Counted from the first letter of the stretch, positions 50,378-59,700 are shown. The stretch: DNA of 64,000 nucleotides from Patiria miniata (GCF_015706575.1 NW_024037051.1:14419016-14483015), one strand, 5' to 3'. Notes: a model not told the origin generated them from the sequence alone. Numbers and translations are program-made.

Positions 50378-50674
50378 GCGCGAGCTGCAGCGAGCTTGCG
50401 CAGCGCCCTCTGTTGTTGGGTCCGTTTGCGCGGGAGGAGTTGATCACAGCGCGTCGTTGAGAACGGACGTGAATTGCGGCGTCTCGTGGAGAACGAACGT
50501 GTGTGTGCGTTGTCGTGTTGCTGCACTGACGTGCTGACGACTGGGCGAGGACAGGAGGTTAGTAGCCGGAGACACACCGGGGATCTGAATCTTGGTCCGT
50601 GTGTTGCTACCTCGTGGGCTGTATCCACTGGGGCCTCGGGAGTCCTGCCGCCGGTAACTTGGGGTTGCCTGATA

Positions 50675-50680
50675 GTAAGT
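50675..50680 (+). promoter_or_regulatory. Candidate splice donor (GTAAGT) in the 5' LTR
   Basis: ATA followed by GTAAGT, a full match to the intronic donor consensus. If transcription starts upstream of it in the LTR, it could pair with the acceptor at 54381-54382 to make a subgenomic RNA for the zinc-finger ORF. Other GT words, such as GGTAAGG near 51545 inside gag, are alternatives. Confidence 0.35.
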
Positions 50681-50823
50681 CGCAAAAGAGCGTGGGGAGC
50701 GCTGCGAATAGTCCACCCTTGACGCAGGTGCCGTTTCATCCAATAATTATTGTTGATTAACTCTTACATTCTAATTGAACCCAATAGAGAATTAAAGAAC
50801 TTGATTGTCGTTGTTGTCTGATG

Positions 50824-50829
50824 AATAAA
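50824..50829 (+). promoter_or_regulatory. Polyadenylation signal AATAAA in the LTR
   Basis: A canonical AATAAA in the middle of the LTR, repeated at 56540-56545 in the 3' LTR, where it would direct 3'-end formation of the element transcript. Confidence 0.65.
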
Positions 50830-51058
50830 GGTGTCAGTGTCTGTTCCTTCATCGTTTGTTCAGTCTGTCAGTTGGAGTACCTCCCTTAAGTGAACACCCT
50901 TAAGGAGACTATATTGTACGTGTTGGCGGCATACGGCCTTCCGAACGGACGCATTCCCTAGGTCACCTAGATCACCGCTCGTCTAGGCTTACCAAAGGTT
51001 TAGTCAGGAGGCCAGGGCGACCTGAGTTTGGGGAGCCCCGGTTCGAGCAGCGCCACAT

Positions 51059-51076
51059 TGGTGTCAGAAGTGGGAT
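51059..51076 (+). promoter_or_regulatory. Primer binding site, complementary to tRNA-Leu 3' end
   Basis: TGGTGTCAGAAGTGGGAT begins two bases after the LTR end. It is the complement of the 3' end (ATCCCACTTCTGACA plus CCA) that I recall for animal tRNA-Leu with a CAA-type anticodon, giving an 18-nt match. tRNA-Leu priming is known for the SURL/Steamer (Mag-like) gypsy lineages, so the site agrees with an animal host. The tRNA match is from memory and was not searched. Confidence 0.8.
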
Positions 51077-51106
51077 AAAATCGTACATCAGGAACCTTGA
51101 GGATCG

Positions 51107-54100
51107 ATGATAAAGGGAATGGAACTACTGAATACAGACATGATGGAGGAAGAACTTGCCATTCTTAGGATGGATAACCAGAGAGGAGAGGAACTTCTTC
51201 AGGATGCCATTGAGGAAAGGCAGCGTCTGAAGGACGAACTGGAGAAAATAAAAGGGGAGTTGCTGGAGTCTACGCAGCGTAGACTGGAAATGACACCGGG
51301 AATTAATACTCCAGAGTTGTTTTCGCTAACACCAAGGATGTCACCCCTTGGAACAGTGCCAGCAACACCAGCCAATACGATGGCGACCTCTGTGAGAGAG
51401 GAATGTACCTTGGAGACAACCAAGAAAGATGGACCTGCAGGAACGGTCCTTAAGGAGAAAAACACATCGGAGCCAGTCAAGGAGGACGTGGCAGAATCAG
51501 AGATCAAGTTAAAGAAACCGAACATTTGTCCGGATAGATTTAACGGTAAGGTGCCTTGGAAGGACTACAAGGCACACTTCATGGCCTGTCGTGTGGCCAA
51601 TGGATGGAACGATGGGCAAGCGAAGGTGTTTCTTGCTGCAAGCCTCCAGGGACCAGCCTTAAGTGTGTTGGGTTGCCAGCCGGAGGGTAAGAAATATTCC
51701 TTCGGGGATTTAATCAGCTCGTTAGACCAGAGGTTCGGCCCAGGTCAACAGGCGGAGTACCATTTAATGGAGCTGCGACATCGTCGTCAGGGAGAAAAAG
51801 AGACATTACAGGAGTTAGGGCAGAGTATCAGGGAACTCTCTGCGTTAGCGTATCCCGAATTCTCAGAGGAAGGAAGGGATCGATTAGCGAGAGGACATTT
51901 CATGGATTCAGTTGGAAATAGGGCAATTGGAGAAGCAATTTTCAGGACCAAACCAACATCCCTGGATGACTCGATTAAGGCATCTCTGGCTGCTGAGAGC
52001 TACCACAAGGTGGAGGAGCAGAGAGCTGCAGACAAAACCAAGAAGTATGCAAGAATGGTGGAAACAGAACCAACCGTGGAGGCTACGGGAGAGGTTCCGG
52101 TTAATCAGGCAGTCGTAGATCGAGCTGTCCAGCAGATAATTTCCCGTCTAGGGGAGAACGTTCCCATTGGGAACAAGGAGACGATACGACCTTTCGGACG
52201 TAGGAAGGCAAATGCTGAGGACGTTTGCCACAATTGCAGGTGCAAAGGACATTTTGCGCGAGACTGCAAGAAGCCGAAGGCCAGGAGATCAAGGATGTCG
52301 GAGAAACGACATGCAGCCATCTCAGGGACCTGTGAGAGGGCTGGAAGAAGTCAAGGGTCAGACAAATTCAAAGGAGGCCACCTCCAAAGGGGAGGCGGAT
52401 TAGTGAAGACCCACCAGGTACCGCTTGGGAGAGATAGACAACTGCGAGGAGAGGAAACCCTTAAGGAATCCCCCTTGAATTGCGGGCAAGGAGGCTTGCC
52501 CACCCTTGAGGTGCCAGCCTTAAGGGAGACGCCGCGACAGGGAAGTGGACTTTTCGTACCTGCTGTGGTTAGGGGACTTAAGGTGAACATGTTGATCGAT
52601 ACTGGAGCTACAAACACCTTACTTTCTGCGTCGACGTACTACAATATGTCACCAGAAAGAAGACCTACGCTGAACACTGAAGGAGTTGGGGTGCATGGTG
52701 CAGACGGAACATTAATCAAGACTATGGGAAGCGCCTGTGTAGAGGTCCAGGTTGGGAAAACAGTGAGAGTAGTTTGTGTTGTTTTTGCACAACTGGAAGT
52801 CGAAGGAATCCTGGGAATGGATTACTTGTTGCCGACCAATGGGAGGCTGGATTTCAGGGCCTTGACATTTACTGTAAATGGGGAGCGGATCAAGTGTGTT
52901 GACAGACATCGGGCTGGGGAGTCACACCAGAATGCTGATAGCCTGTCACACCGACCCTGCTCACGGTGCGGAAGAGACGAAATCAGCTGTGACGCAGATG
53001 AAGGGAAATCTGTGGAAAGAAGTGTTGTGATGGACACTACGGATCAAGACGCGGAGGTTCGAGCAGACTTACGCGTGGTGGGGGTGCAACCCCAAATCTC
53101 AAAGGAAGGTTGGAGAAGGGCTCAACTCGAGGACGAGCAGATGAACTGGCTTATTCAGGCTAAGGAAGAGGCAGGCACACGCCCTGACTGGGAGATAGTT
53201 TCTCCAAAATCCACGGCTGCAAAGAATTACTGGCTGCAATGGGAACAATTGACAGTCCGACAAGGGATCTTGCAGCGTCGGTGGGAGTCCCACGATGGAC
53301 GGGAGATGCATTGGCAGACTGTAGTGCCACAAGAGTATCGGGAGGAGATACTGCAGGAGATGCATGCAGGAAGGACAAGCGGTCACCTGGGTACAAAAAG
53401 GACCATGGCTAAGGTACGCCTTAAGTTCCATTGGTCAGGCCTGAGTGCTGATGTCAGGTCCTTCATTAGGCAGTGCAACTTGTGTGCAAGGAGAAAGTCG
53501 CCGAGCAAGAGGCGAAATGCACCTCTACAACAACACTTATTTGGGGTACCTGTTGAGCGAATGTCAGAGGAGGAGACGCAAGACTTGGACTATGCCCAAG
53601 AAATGCGGATGAGGATGCAGCGATCTCATGACAGAGCCCGCAAGTGCCTTGCGAAGAGTGCCAGGAGGCAGAAGCGCCACTACGACAGGAACGTCTGCAA
53701 GGAACAGTTCGTCGAGGGCAAGTTCTGCTGGTTGTTTAACCCAGCGAAAAAGAAAGGGGTATCTCCAAAGTTGATGTGCAGGTGGGAAGGTCCATACCTG
53801 ATACTGGACAAACTATCCGACGTGACTTATAGGATTCAACAGAAGAGTGGGGGAAAGATGAAGGTTGTCCACAGCGACCGCCTCAAGCCCTATGAGGGAA
53901 AACCGTTGAAGCCTTGGGCCAAAAGGAGGAGTAGTAGTCAGGAGGAAGACAATCAAGTTTCTCCTGAAACTCAGCTACAAGAGATAAGTGAAGTGAGCCA
54001 AGGTAGTGACCAGGAAACACAGGTCTCACCTGAAGTAGAGTCACTTGAGGAAGCCAATCTACCTGAAACAGAGGAGTTAGCAGGAGCAGATGAGCAGATG

Positions 54101-54271
54101 GGAAGCAAGGAGTCAATTCAAGAGAACTTGACACCGGAGGCACATGTGGAACATGTGCAACCCTCAGTACCGACTAGAACTGAAATAGCACCTGCGCCAG
54201 CGGTGCAAAGCCCAGCGCGGGCGAGAAAGAACCCACTGCGCCAGCGGCGGCCACCTCAGCGTTATCGTTAA
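51107..54271 (+). CDS. Gag-Pol polyprotein lacking RT and integrase core, single ORF
   Basis: A 1,054-residue ORF 30 nt after the primer site. Domains in order are: an N-terminal coiled-coil-like, Glu/Lys-rich segment (about 1-60); Gag capsid-like region (about 138-320); CCHC zinc knuckle C374-C377-H382-C387; aspartic protease with DTGA at 498-501 and ILGMD at 568-572; a short RNase H tail (HQNADSLSHRP, about 607-617); integrase zinc-binding H753-H760-C790-C793; integrase C-terminal GPY domain with WEGPY (893-897) and HSDRLKPY; then an acidic and finally Arg-rich tail. Reverse transcriptase and the rest of RNase H should lie between about 597 and 606, and the DDE core between about 807 and 812. 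Both are missing without breaking the frame. Gag assembly and protease could still work, but cDNA synthesis and integration need an intact relative. ATG 51119 (residue 5) has a better start context than 51107. There is no frameshift between gag and pol. Confidence 0.92.
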   Translation: MIKGMELLNTDMMEEELAILRMDNQRGEELLQDAIEERQRLKDELEKIKGELLESTQRRLEMTPGINTPELFSLTPRMSPLGTVPATPANTMATSVREECTLETTKKDGPAGTVLKEKNTSEPVKEDVAESEIKLKKPNICPDRFNGKVPWKDYKAHFMACRVANGWNDGQAKVFLAASLQGPALSVLGCQPEGKKYSFGDLISSLDQRFGPGQQAEYHLMELRHRRQGEKETLQELGQSIRELSALAYPEFSEEGRDRLARGHFMDSVGNRAIGEAIFRTKPTSLDDSIKASLAAESYHKVEEQRAADKTKKYARMVETEPTVEATGEVPVNQAVVDRAVQQIISRLGENVPIGNKETIRPFGRRKANAEDVCHNCRCKGHFARDCKKPKARRSRMSEKRHAAISGTCERAGRSQGSDKFKGGHLQRGGGLVKTHQVPLGRDRQLRGEETLKESPLNCGQGGLPTLEVPALRETPRQGSGLFVPAVVRGLKVNMLIDTGATNTLLSASTYYNMSPERRPTLNTEGVGVHGADGTLIKTMGSACVEVQVGKTVRVVCVVFAQLEVEGILGMDYLLPTNGRLDFRALTFTVNGERIKCVDRHRAGESHQNADSLSHRPCSRCGRDEISCDADEGKSVERSVVMDTTDQDAEVRADLRVVGVQPQISKEGWRRAQLEDEQMNWLIQAKEEAGTRPDWEIVSPKSTAAKNYWLQWEQLTVRQGILQRRWESHDGREMHWQTVVPQEYREEILQEMHAGRTSGHLGTKRTMAKVRLKFHWSGLSADVRSFIRQCNLCARRKSPSKRRNAPLQQHLFGVPVERMSEEETQDLDYAQEMRMRMQRSHDRARKCLAKSARRQKRHYDRNVCKEQFVEGKFCWLFNPAKKKGVSPKLMCRWEGPYLILDKLSDVTYRIQQKSGGKMKVVHSDRLKPYEGKPLKPWAKRRSSSQEEDNQVSPETQLQEISEVSQGSDQETQVSPEVESLEEANLPETEELAGADEQMGSKESIQENLTPEAHVEHVQPSVPTRTEIAPAPAVQSPARARKNPLRQRRPPQRYR

Positions 54272-54401
54272 TCAAAGATTGAGATGATCAGAATTACATA
54301 AGTGACGTAAGCAGGACAAATTCAAGGGGGGATGTACAAGTAACAAGGAGGCTTACCTTAGTGTTTATTTTTCGTTTTGCAGTTGAAAAATCTACTGAAG
54401 G
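54272..54401 (+). other. Intergenic segment between gag-pol and the zinc-finger ORF
   Basis: A 130-bp non-coding stretch with a stop-containing leader. It ends in a pyrimidine-rich tract and CAG 20 nt before the next ATG, and contains the splice-acceptor candidate. Confidence 0.7.
54361..54382 (+). promoter_or_regulatory. Candidate splice acceptor for the zinc-finger ORF
   Basis: GTGTTTATTTTTCGTTTTGC followed by AG at 54381-54382 is a T-rich tract ending in GCAG, a strong acceptor match. It lies 19 nt upstream of the ATG at 54402. The arrangement resembles the way retroviruses express env from a spliced RNA. The same tract is kept in the minus copy (about 16084-16105). Confidence 0.6.
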
Positions 54402-55445
54402 ATGGACAAGAAAAAGGAGTGGAGTCGACCCAAGGACTGGGACACAGTGCGACTTTTCAAGTGTAAGGAGTGCGGTGACACCTTCATAAACAAGAGGAGG
54501 TTCGACAAGCATGAGAGTAGTCATGGGTCAAGGCAGATCCTATTCTTCTGCTTGAAGTGTGAGCGGGGCTACACGAGGAAGGATAATCTGAAGGTGCACT
54601 ACAATAACCACCACCCTTCATCTCTGGATGACTTGGCCAAGATCTACCCGGAGACGGAAGAAGAACACAAACGTGGAAAGGGTAATGCAGGGAGTAGAAA
54701 GGCTAACAAGGAGCGACAGAAGGATCGCCCTGACAAGCGCCGAGCTTCAGAAATGACGGAGGATACTGGGAATCCCAGCGGGAAGCAGCCGAAGGCGGCA
54801 GAGGAGTCTGAAACGGGGAAAGAGGAGCCGTCGACCGAGGATGCCCTAAAATGGCCGGTACCCTTAACTCCTGGACGGATGGAGACCGAGGACGCTCCTG
54901 AGTTGTCCCTTTCCCCGTGCTCATTGTCGTTGGTCGATCAGTGCCTTAGCCAACAGCCGCAATCCTTGGAACACAGATCTGGTGGAAAGCCGAAGGGAAT
55001 GATGGCCCTTGTTCAAGATCTGAAATCCGAGAGTGGAAGTGAGGACGAGGAGGATGTGCGTGTTGTGCTTCATGGTGAGCCGAGTAATACCGCAGCCGTA
55101 TCCCCTTCCCAGCAGATTAGCCTTGGGCGAGTCCTTGAAGGAAGTTCCCTGAAGTGTAAGGAGAAGAAGCACCACATCACTTATCCTGCGACTGGTGTTA
55201 CGCAGGGTACCTCATCTCCCAAGCCAGCCTCAGCCAGAGTGTTCAAAATCCGTGGAGATGAACGTGGGTCACAGCGTGCAGTACCTGTCAGCACCCCCGA
55301 CTTGGAGATAATGATGGCTGGAAAGGTCCGGCATGTCAAGGAGGTGCACACCAAATCAAGGTTCCAGAACGGTGTCAAGGTTTCCGAAGAAATCACTGAG
55401 AGAACCTACGAGGTCAACTTCACTGCCGGTTTTGTTCTTCAGTAG
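54402..55445 (+). CDS. Two-finger C2H2 zinc-finger accessory protein of the retroelement
   Basis: A 347-residue ORF in the position of env, between integrase and the 3' LTR. Finger 1 is C21-C24-H37-H41 (spacing C-2-C-12-H-3-H). Finger 2 is C50-C53-H66-H70, with another His at 71. A long Lys/Arg- and Glu-rich low-complexity linker follows (about 85-165), then an acidic patch (SGSEDEEDVR, 211-220) and a more ordered-looking C-terminus (about 295-347). There is no signal peptide or membrane segment, so it is not an envelope. It should be nuclear and nucleic-acid binding. The ATG has a strong context (A at -3, G at +4) and a likely splice acceptor lies 19 nt upstream. Its target is unknown. The dense CTTAAG words downstream are a candidate (inference). 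It could also have been captured from a host gene. I do not recognise a specific family. Confidence 0.85.
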   Translation: MDKKKEWSRPKDWDTVRLFKCKECGDTFINKRRFDKHESSHGSRQILFFCLKCERGYTRKDNLKVHYNNHHPSSLDDLAKIYPETEEEHKRGKGNAGSRKANKERQKDRPDKRRASEMTEDTGNPSGKQPKAAEESETGKEEPSTEDALKWPVPLTPGRMETEDAPELSLSPCSLSLVDQCLSQQPQSLEHRSGGKPKGMMALVQDLKSESGSEDEEDVRVVLHGEPSNTAAVSPSQQISLGRVLEGSSLKCKEKKHHITYPATGVTQGTSSPKPASARVFKIRGDERGSQRAVPVSTPDLEIMMAGKVRHVKEVHTKSRFQNGVKVSEEITERTYEVNFTAGFVLQ

Positions 55446-56056
55446 CTATATATCTGCAAAGTCATCTTAAGTTTCATCTTGATCAAGAACCTTAAGAACT
55501 GCAACTTAAGTTTTGTTCTCATGACCTTAAGGGCGTGATTTATTTAAAGTTGTTGCTTGACTAAACTGTTGTTTAAAGTTACTTAAAGTTTAAAGTACTG
55601 AAACCCTTTTTGTATTTTAAGACTCTTAAGACAGAGTTGTGTTTATTTTCATGAGAACCTTTTACATGTAAAACAGTTTTACATTGTGTATGTAAAGTGT
55701 ACAGAGGTACGGTGAGAGATCTTTATTTAAATCATTTGTTAGAGACATGTAGTGAACTGGATTATTGCCAGCGAAGTAGATGTTTACTTAAGTATGCCTG
55801 CAACTGTTTACCTCAAGTTCATTACCTCAAGTGACCAGAGTTAAGTGTCAAAGTTTCACCTCGCCTTAGGTTTATTACCTTAAGTGACCAGACCTTACCT
55901 TAACTTACCTTAAGTTTAACCTTCACCTTAAGTTTGTTGCCTTAAGAGAACATTATTTTGACAATTATTGTTTCATGCTAGGAGCAAGCACATCATTTGC
56001 TTTTAGTTATACCAGTTTTTAAGACCGAGGACGGCCTGAACTTAAGGGTGAGGCTG
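55446..56056 (+). promoter_or_regulatory. CTTAAG-rich 3' non-coding region of the element
   Basis: 611 bp between the zinc-finger stop and the 3' LTR, AT-rich and without ORFs. It has 11 exact CTTAAG palindromes (roughly 0.15 expected by chance), most within ACCTTAAGT-like contexts, plus many near-matches (CCTCAAGT, CCTTAACTT, CTTAAAG). The spread of sites suggests an array of binding sites, or an ancient short tandem repeat, rather than mere AT-richness. Confidence 0.75.
56044..56053 (+). promoter_or_regulatory. Possible polypurine tract
   Basis: AAGGGTGAGG, three bases before the 3' LTR, is the only purine run in the right place to prime plus-strand DNA. It is short and interrupted by one T, so the call is weak. 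Confidence 0.4.
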
Positions 56057-56773
56057 TGTAGCGCAACGGTGTGCTTGCAGCGAGTTATTTATAGCGCGAG
56101 CTGCAGCGAGCTTGCGCAGCGCCCTCTGTTGTTGGGTCCGTTTGCGCGGGAGGAGTTGATCACAGCGCGTCGTTGAGAACGGACGTGAATTGCGGCGTCT
56201 CGTGGAGAACGAACGTGTGTGTGCGTTGTCGTGTTGCTGCACTGACGTGCTGACGACTGGGCGAGGACAGGAGGTTAGTAGCCGGAGACACACCGGGGAT
56301 CTGAATCTTGGTCCGTGTGTTGCTACCTCGTGGGCTGTATCCACTGGGGCCTCGGGAGTCCTGCCGCCGGTAACTTGGGGTTGCCTGATAGTAAGTCGCA
56401 AAAGAGCGTGGGGAGCGCTGCGAATAGTCCACCCTTGACGCAGGTGCCGTTTCATCCAATAATTATTGTTGATTAACTCTTACATTCTAATTGAACCCAA
56501 TAGAGAATTAAAGAACTTGATTGTCGTTGTTGTCTGATGAATAAAGGTGTCAGTGTCTGTTCCTTCATCGTTTGTTCAGTCTGTCAGTTGGAGTACCTCC
56601 CTTAAGTGAACACCCTTAAGGAGACTATATTGTACGTGTTGGCGGCATACGGCCTTCCGAACGGACGCATTCCCTAGGTCACCTAGATCACCGCTCGTCT
56701 AGGCTTACCAAAGGTTTAGTCAGGAGGCCAGGGCGACCTGAGTTTGGGGAGCCCCGGTTCGAGCAGCGCCACA
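56057..56773 (+). repeat. 3' LTR (717 bp)
   Basis: Direct repeat of 50341-51057 with the same ends, length and internal landmarks (AATAAA at 56540-56545). I found no difference from the 5' LTR by reading. Followed by GTAC and the rest of the interrupted satellite unit. Confidence 0.96.
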
Positions 56774-56777
56774 GTAC
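56774..56777. other. Target-site duplication, right copy (GTAC)
   Basis: GTAC directly after the 3' LTR matches 50337-50340. The satellite unit resumes with CTTTACCTAGATGGATC, which fits the GAAGGTAC before the 5' LTR into one continuous unit. Confidence 0.85.
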
Positions 56778-59700
56778 CTTTACCTAGATGGATCTGGACA
56801 AACTCGGTACCATTCTGAAGCGGATGAATGGGCCAACCCGCATGCAAATCGGCAGGTCGATAGATTCGAAACTTTTGAAGAAAATCTCAGAAGTAGTAGC
56901 GGATGCCACTTCTTTCGCTTTTGTGCAGTAAGTCCCATAGGGAGGCCTGTCAGCGCCAACCCGCATGGCTCCCATGTATCGCAGCCTGAAGGTACCTTAA
57001 CCTGCATGCAAATCGGCAGGTCGATAGACCCGAAACTTTTGGAGAAAATCCCAGAAGTAGCAGCAGATGCCCCTTCTTTCGCTTTTGTGCAGTAAGTCCC
57101 ATAGGGAGGCCTGTCAGCGCCAACCCGCATGGCTCCCATGTATCGCAGCCTGACGGTACCTTAACCTGCATGGATCTGGACAAACTCGGTACAATTTTGA
57201 AGCGGATGAATGGGCCAACCCGCATGCAAATCGGCAGGTCGATAGACCTGCAACTTTTGGAGAAAATCCCAGAAGTAGCAGCGGATGCCCCTTCTTTCGC
57301 TATTGTGCAGTAAGTCCCATAGGGACGCCTGTCAGCGCCAACCCGCATGGCTCCCATTAATCGCAGCCTGAAGGTACCTTAACCTAGATGGATCTGGACA
57401 AACTCGGTACCATTTTGAAGCGGATGAATGGGCCAACCCGCATGCAAATCGGCAGGTCGATAGACCCGAAACTTTTTGGAAAAATCCCAGAAGTAGCAGC
57501 GGATGCCCCTTCTTTCGCTTTTGTGCAGTAAGTCCCATAGGGAGGCCTGTCAGCGCCAACCCGCATGGCTCCCATGTATCGCAGCCTGAAGGTACCTTAA
57601 CCTGGATGGATCTGGACAAACTCGGTACCATTCTGAAGCGGATGAATGGGCCAACCCGCATGCAAATCGGCAGGTCGATAGACGCGAAACTTTTGAAGAA
57701 AATCCCAGAAGTAGTAGCGGATGCCACTTCTTTCGCTTTTGTGCAGTAAGTCCCATAGGGAGGCCTGTCAGCGCCAACCCGCATGGCTCCCATGTATCGC
57801 AGCCTGAAGGTACCTTAACCTGCATGCAAATCGGCAGGTCGATAGACCCGAAACTTTTGGAGAAAATCCCAGAAGTAGCAGCAGATGCCCCTTCTTTCGC
57901 TTTTGTGCAGTAAGTCCCATAGGGAGGCCTGTCAGCGCCAACCCGCATGGCTCCCATGTATCGCAGCCTGACGGTACCTTAACCTGCATGGATCTGGACA
58001 AACTCGGTACCATTTTGAAGCGGATGAATGGGCCAACCCGCATGCAAATCGGCAGGTCGATAGACCCGAAAATTTTGGAGAAAATCCCAGAAGTAGCAGC
58101 AGATGCCCCTTCTTTCGCTTTTGTGCAGTAAGTCCCATAGGGAGGCCTGTCAGCGCCAACCCGCATGGCTCCCATGTATCGCAGCCTGAAGGTACCTTAA
58201 CCTGCATGGATCTGGACAAACTTGATACCATTTTGAAGCGGATGAATGGGCCAACCCGCATGCAAATCGGCAGGTCGATAGACCCGAAACTTTTGGAAAA
58301 ATCCCAGAAGTAGCAGCGGATGCCCCTTCTTTCGCTTTTGTGCAGTAAGTCTCATAGGGAGGCCTGTCAGCGCCAACCCGCATGGCTCCCATGTATCGCA
58401 GCCTGAAGGTACCTTTACCTGCATTATCTGGACAAACTCGGTACCATTTTGAAGCGGATGAATGGGCCAACCCGCATGCAAATCGGCAGGTCGATAGACC
58501 TGCAACTTTTGGAGAAAATCCCAGAAGTAGCAGCGGATGCCACTTCTTTCGCTTTTGTGCAGTAAGTCCCATAGGGAGGCCTGTCAGCGCCAACCCGCAT
58601 GGCTCCAATGTATCGCAGCCTGAAGGTACCTTAACCTAGATGGATCTGGACAAACTCGGTACCATTTTGAAGCAGATGAATGGGCCAACCCGCATGCAAA
58701 TCGGCAGGTCGATAGACCCGAAACGTTTTGGAGAAAATCCCAGAAGTAGCAGCGGATGCCCCTTCTTTCGCTTTTGTGCAGGAAGTCCCATAGGGAGGCC
58801 TGTCAGCGCCAACCCGCATGGCTCCCATTTATCGCAGCCTGAAGGTACCTTAACCTGGATGGATCTGGACAAACTCGGTACCATTCTGAAGCGGATGAAT
58901 GGGCCAACCCGCATGCAAATCGGCAGGTCGAAAGACCCGAAACTTTTGAAGAAAATCCGAGAAGTAGTAGCGGATGCCCCTTCTTTCGCTTTTGTGCAGT
59001 AAGTCCCATAGGGAGGCCTGTCAGCGCCAACCCGCATGGCTCCCATGTATCGCAGCCTGAAGGTACCTTAACCTGGATGGATCTGGACAAACTCGGTACC
59101 ATTCTGAAGCGGATGAATGGGCCAACCTGCATGCAAATCGGCAGGTCGATAGACCCGAAACTTTTGAAGAAAATCCCAGAAGTAGTAGCGGATGCCCCTT
59201 CTTTCGCTTTTGTGCAGTAAGTCCCATAGGGAGGCCTGTCAGCGCCAACCCGCATGGCTCCCATGTATCGCAGCCTGAAGTTACCTTAACCTGCATGGAT
59301 CTGGACAAACTCGGTACCATTTTGAAGCGGATGAATGGGCCAACCCGCATGCAAATCGGCAGGTCGATAGACCTGCAACTTTTGGAGAAAATCCCAGAAG
59401 TAGCAGCGGATGCCCCTTCTTTCGCTTTTGTGCAGTAAGTCCCATAGGGAGGCCTGTCAGCGCCAACCCGCATGGCTCCCATGTATCGCAGCCTGAAGGT
59501 ACCTTAACCTGCATGGATCTGGACAAACTCGGTACCATTTTGAAGCGGATGAATGGGCCAACCCGCATGCAAATCGGCAGGTTGATAGCCCCGAAACTTT
59601 TGGAGAAAATACTAGAAGTAGCAGCGGATGCCCCTTCTTTCGCTTTTGTGCAGTAAGTCCCATAGGGAGGCCTGTCAGCGCCAACCCGCATGGCTCCCAT

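Larger units (their letters stand above)
50341..51057 (+). repeat. 5' LTR (717 bp)
   Basis: Starts TGTAGCGCAACGG and ends GAGCAGCGCCACA. The terminal 8 bases form an imperfect inverted repeat (TGTAGCGC versus TGTGGCGC when reversed). It holds an AATAAA at 50824-50829, a GTAAGT donor-like word at 50675-50680, two CTTAAG words near 50884 and 50910, and a TATA-like word at about 50368-50377. By reading it appears base-for-base the same as 56057-56773. Confidence 0.96.
50341..56773 (+). mobile_element. Complete non-autonomous Ty3/gypsy-type LTR retrotransposon with a C2H2 ORF
   Basis: A 6,433-bp element with 717-bp direct LTRs, TG...CA ends, a 4-bp GTAC target duplication, a tRNA-Leu-type primer site, one gag-pol ORF (51107-54271) and a second zinc-finger ORF (54402-55445). 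The order Gag, protease, RNase H remnant, integrase and the GPY-type integrase C-terminus place it in Ty3/gypsy (Metaviridae). Reverse transcriptase, most of RNase H and the integrase catalytic core are absent, so it cannot move without help from a relative. The two LTRs look identical, implying a very recent insertion. It sits inside a satellite unit. A minus-strand near-copy lies at 13698-18864. Confidence 0.95.

Noticed and set aside
50444..50743. 99-codon antisense ORF in the LTR, repeated in each LTR
   Set aside because: It repeats only because LTRs repeat. It shows no domain, and it is readily explained by GC-rich LTR sequence.
54402..55445. Envelope protein, because the ORF lies in the env position
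   Set aside because: There is no signal peptide, no transmembrane segment and no cleavage-site pattern. Two clear C2H2 fingers and a charged linker indicate a nuclear nucleic-acid-binding protein.
13698..56773. Two independent insertions of the same retroelement family
   Set aside because: Both copies sit in the same satellite unit variant with the same flanking bases, and the surrounding units match in reverse order, so they are copies of one insertion.
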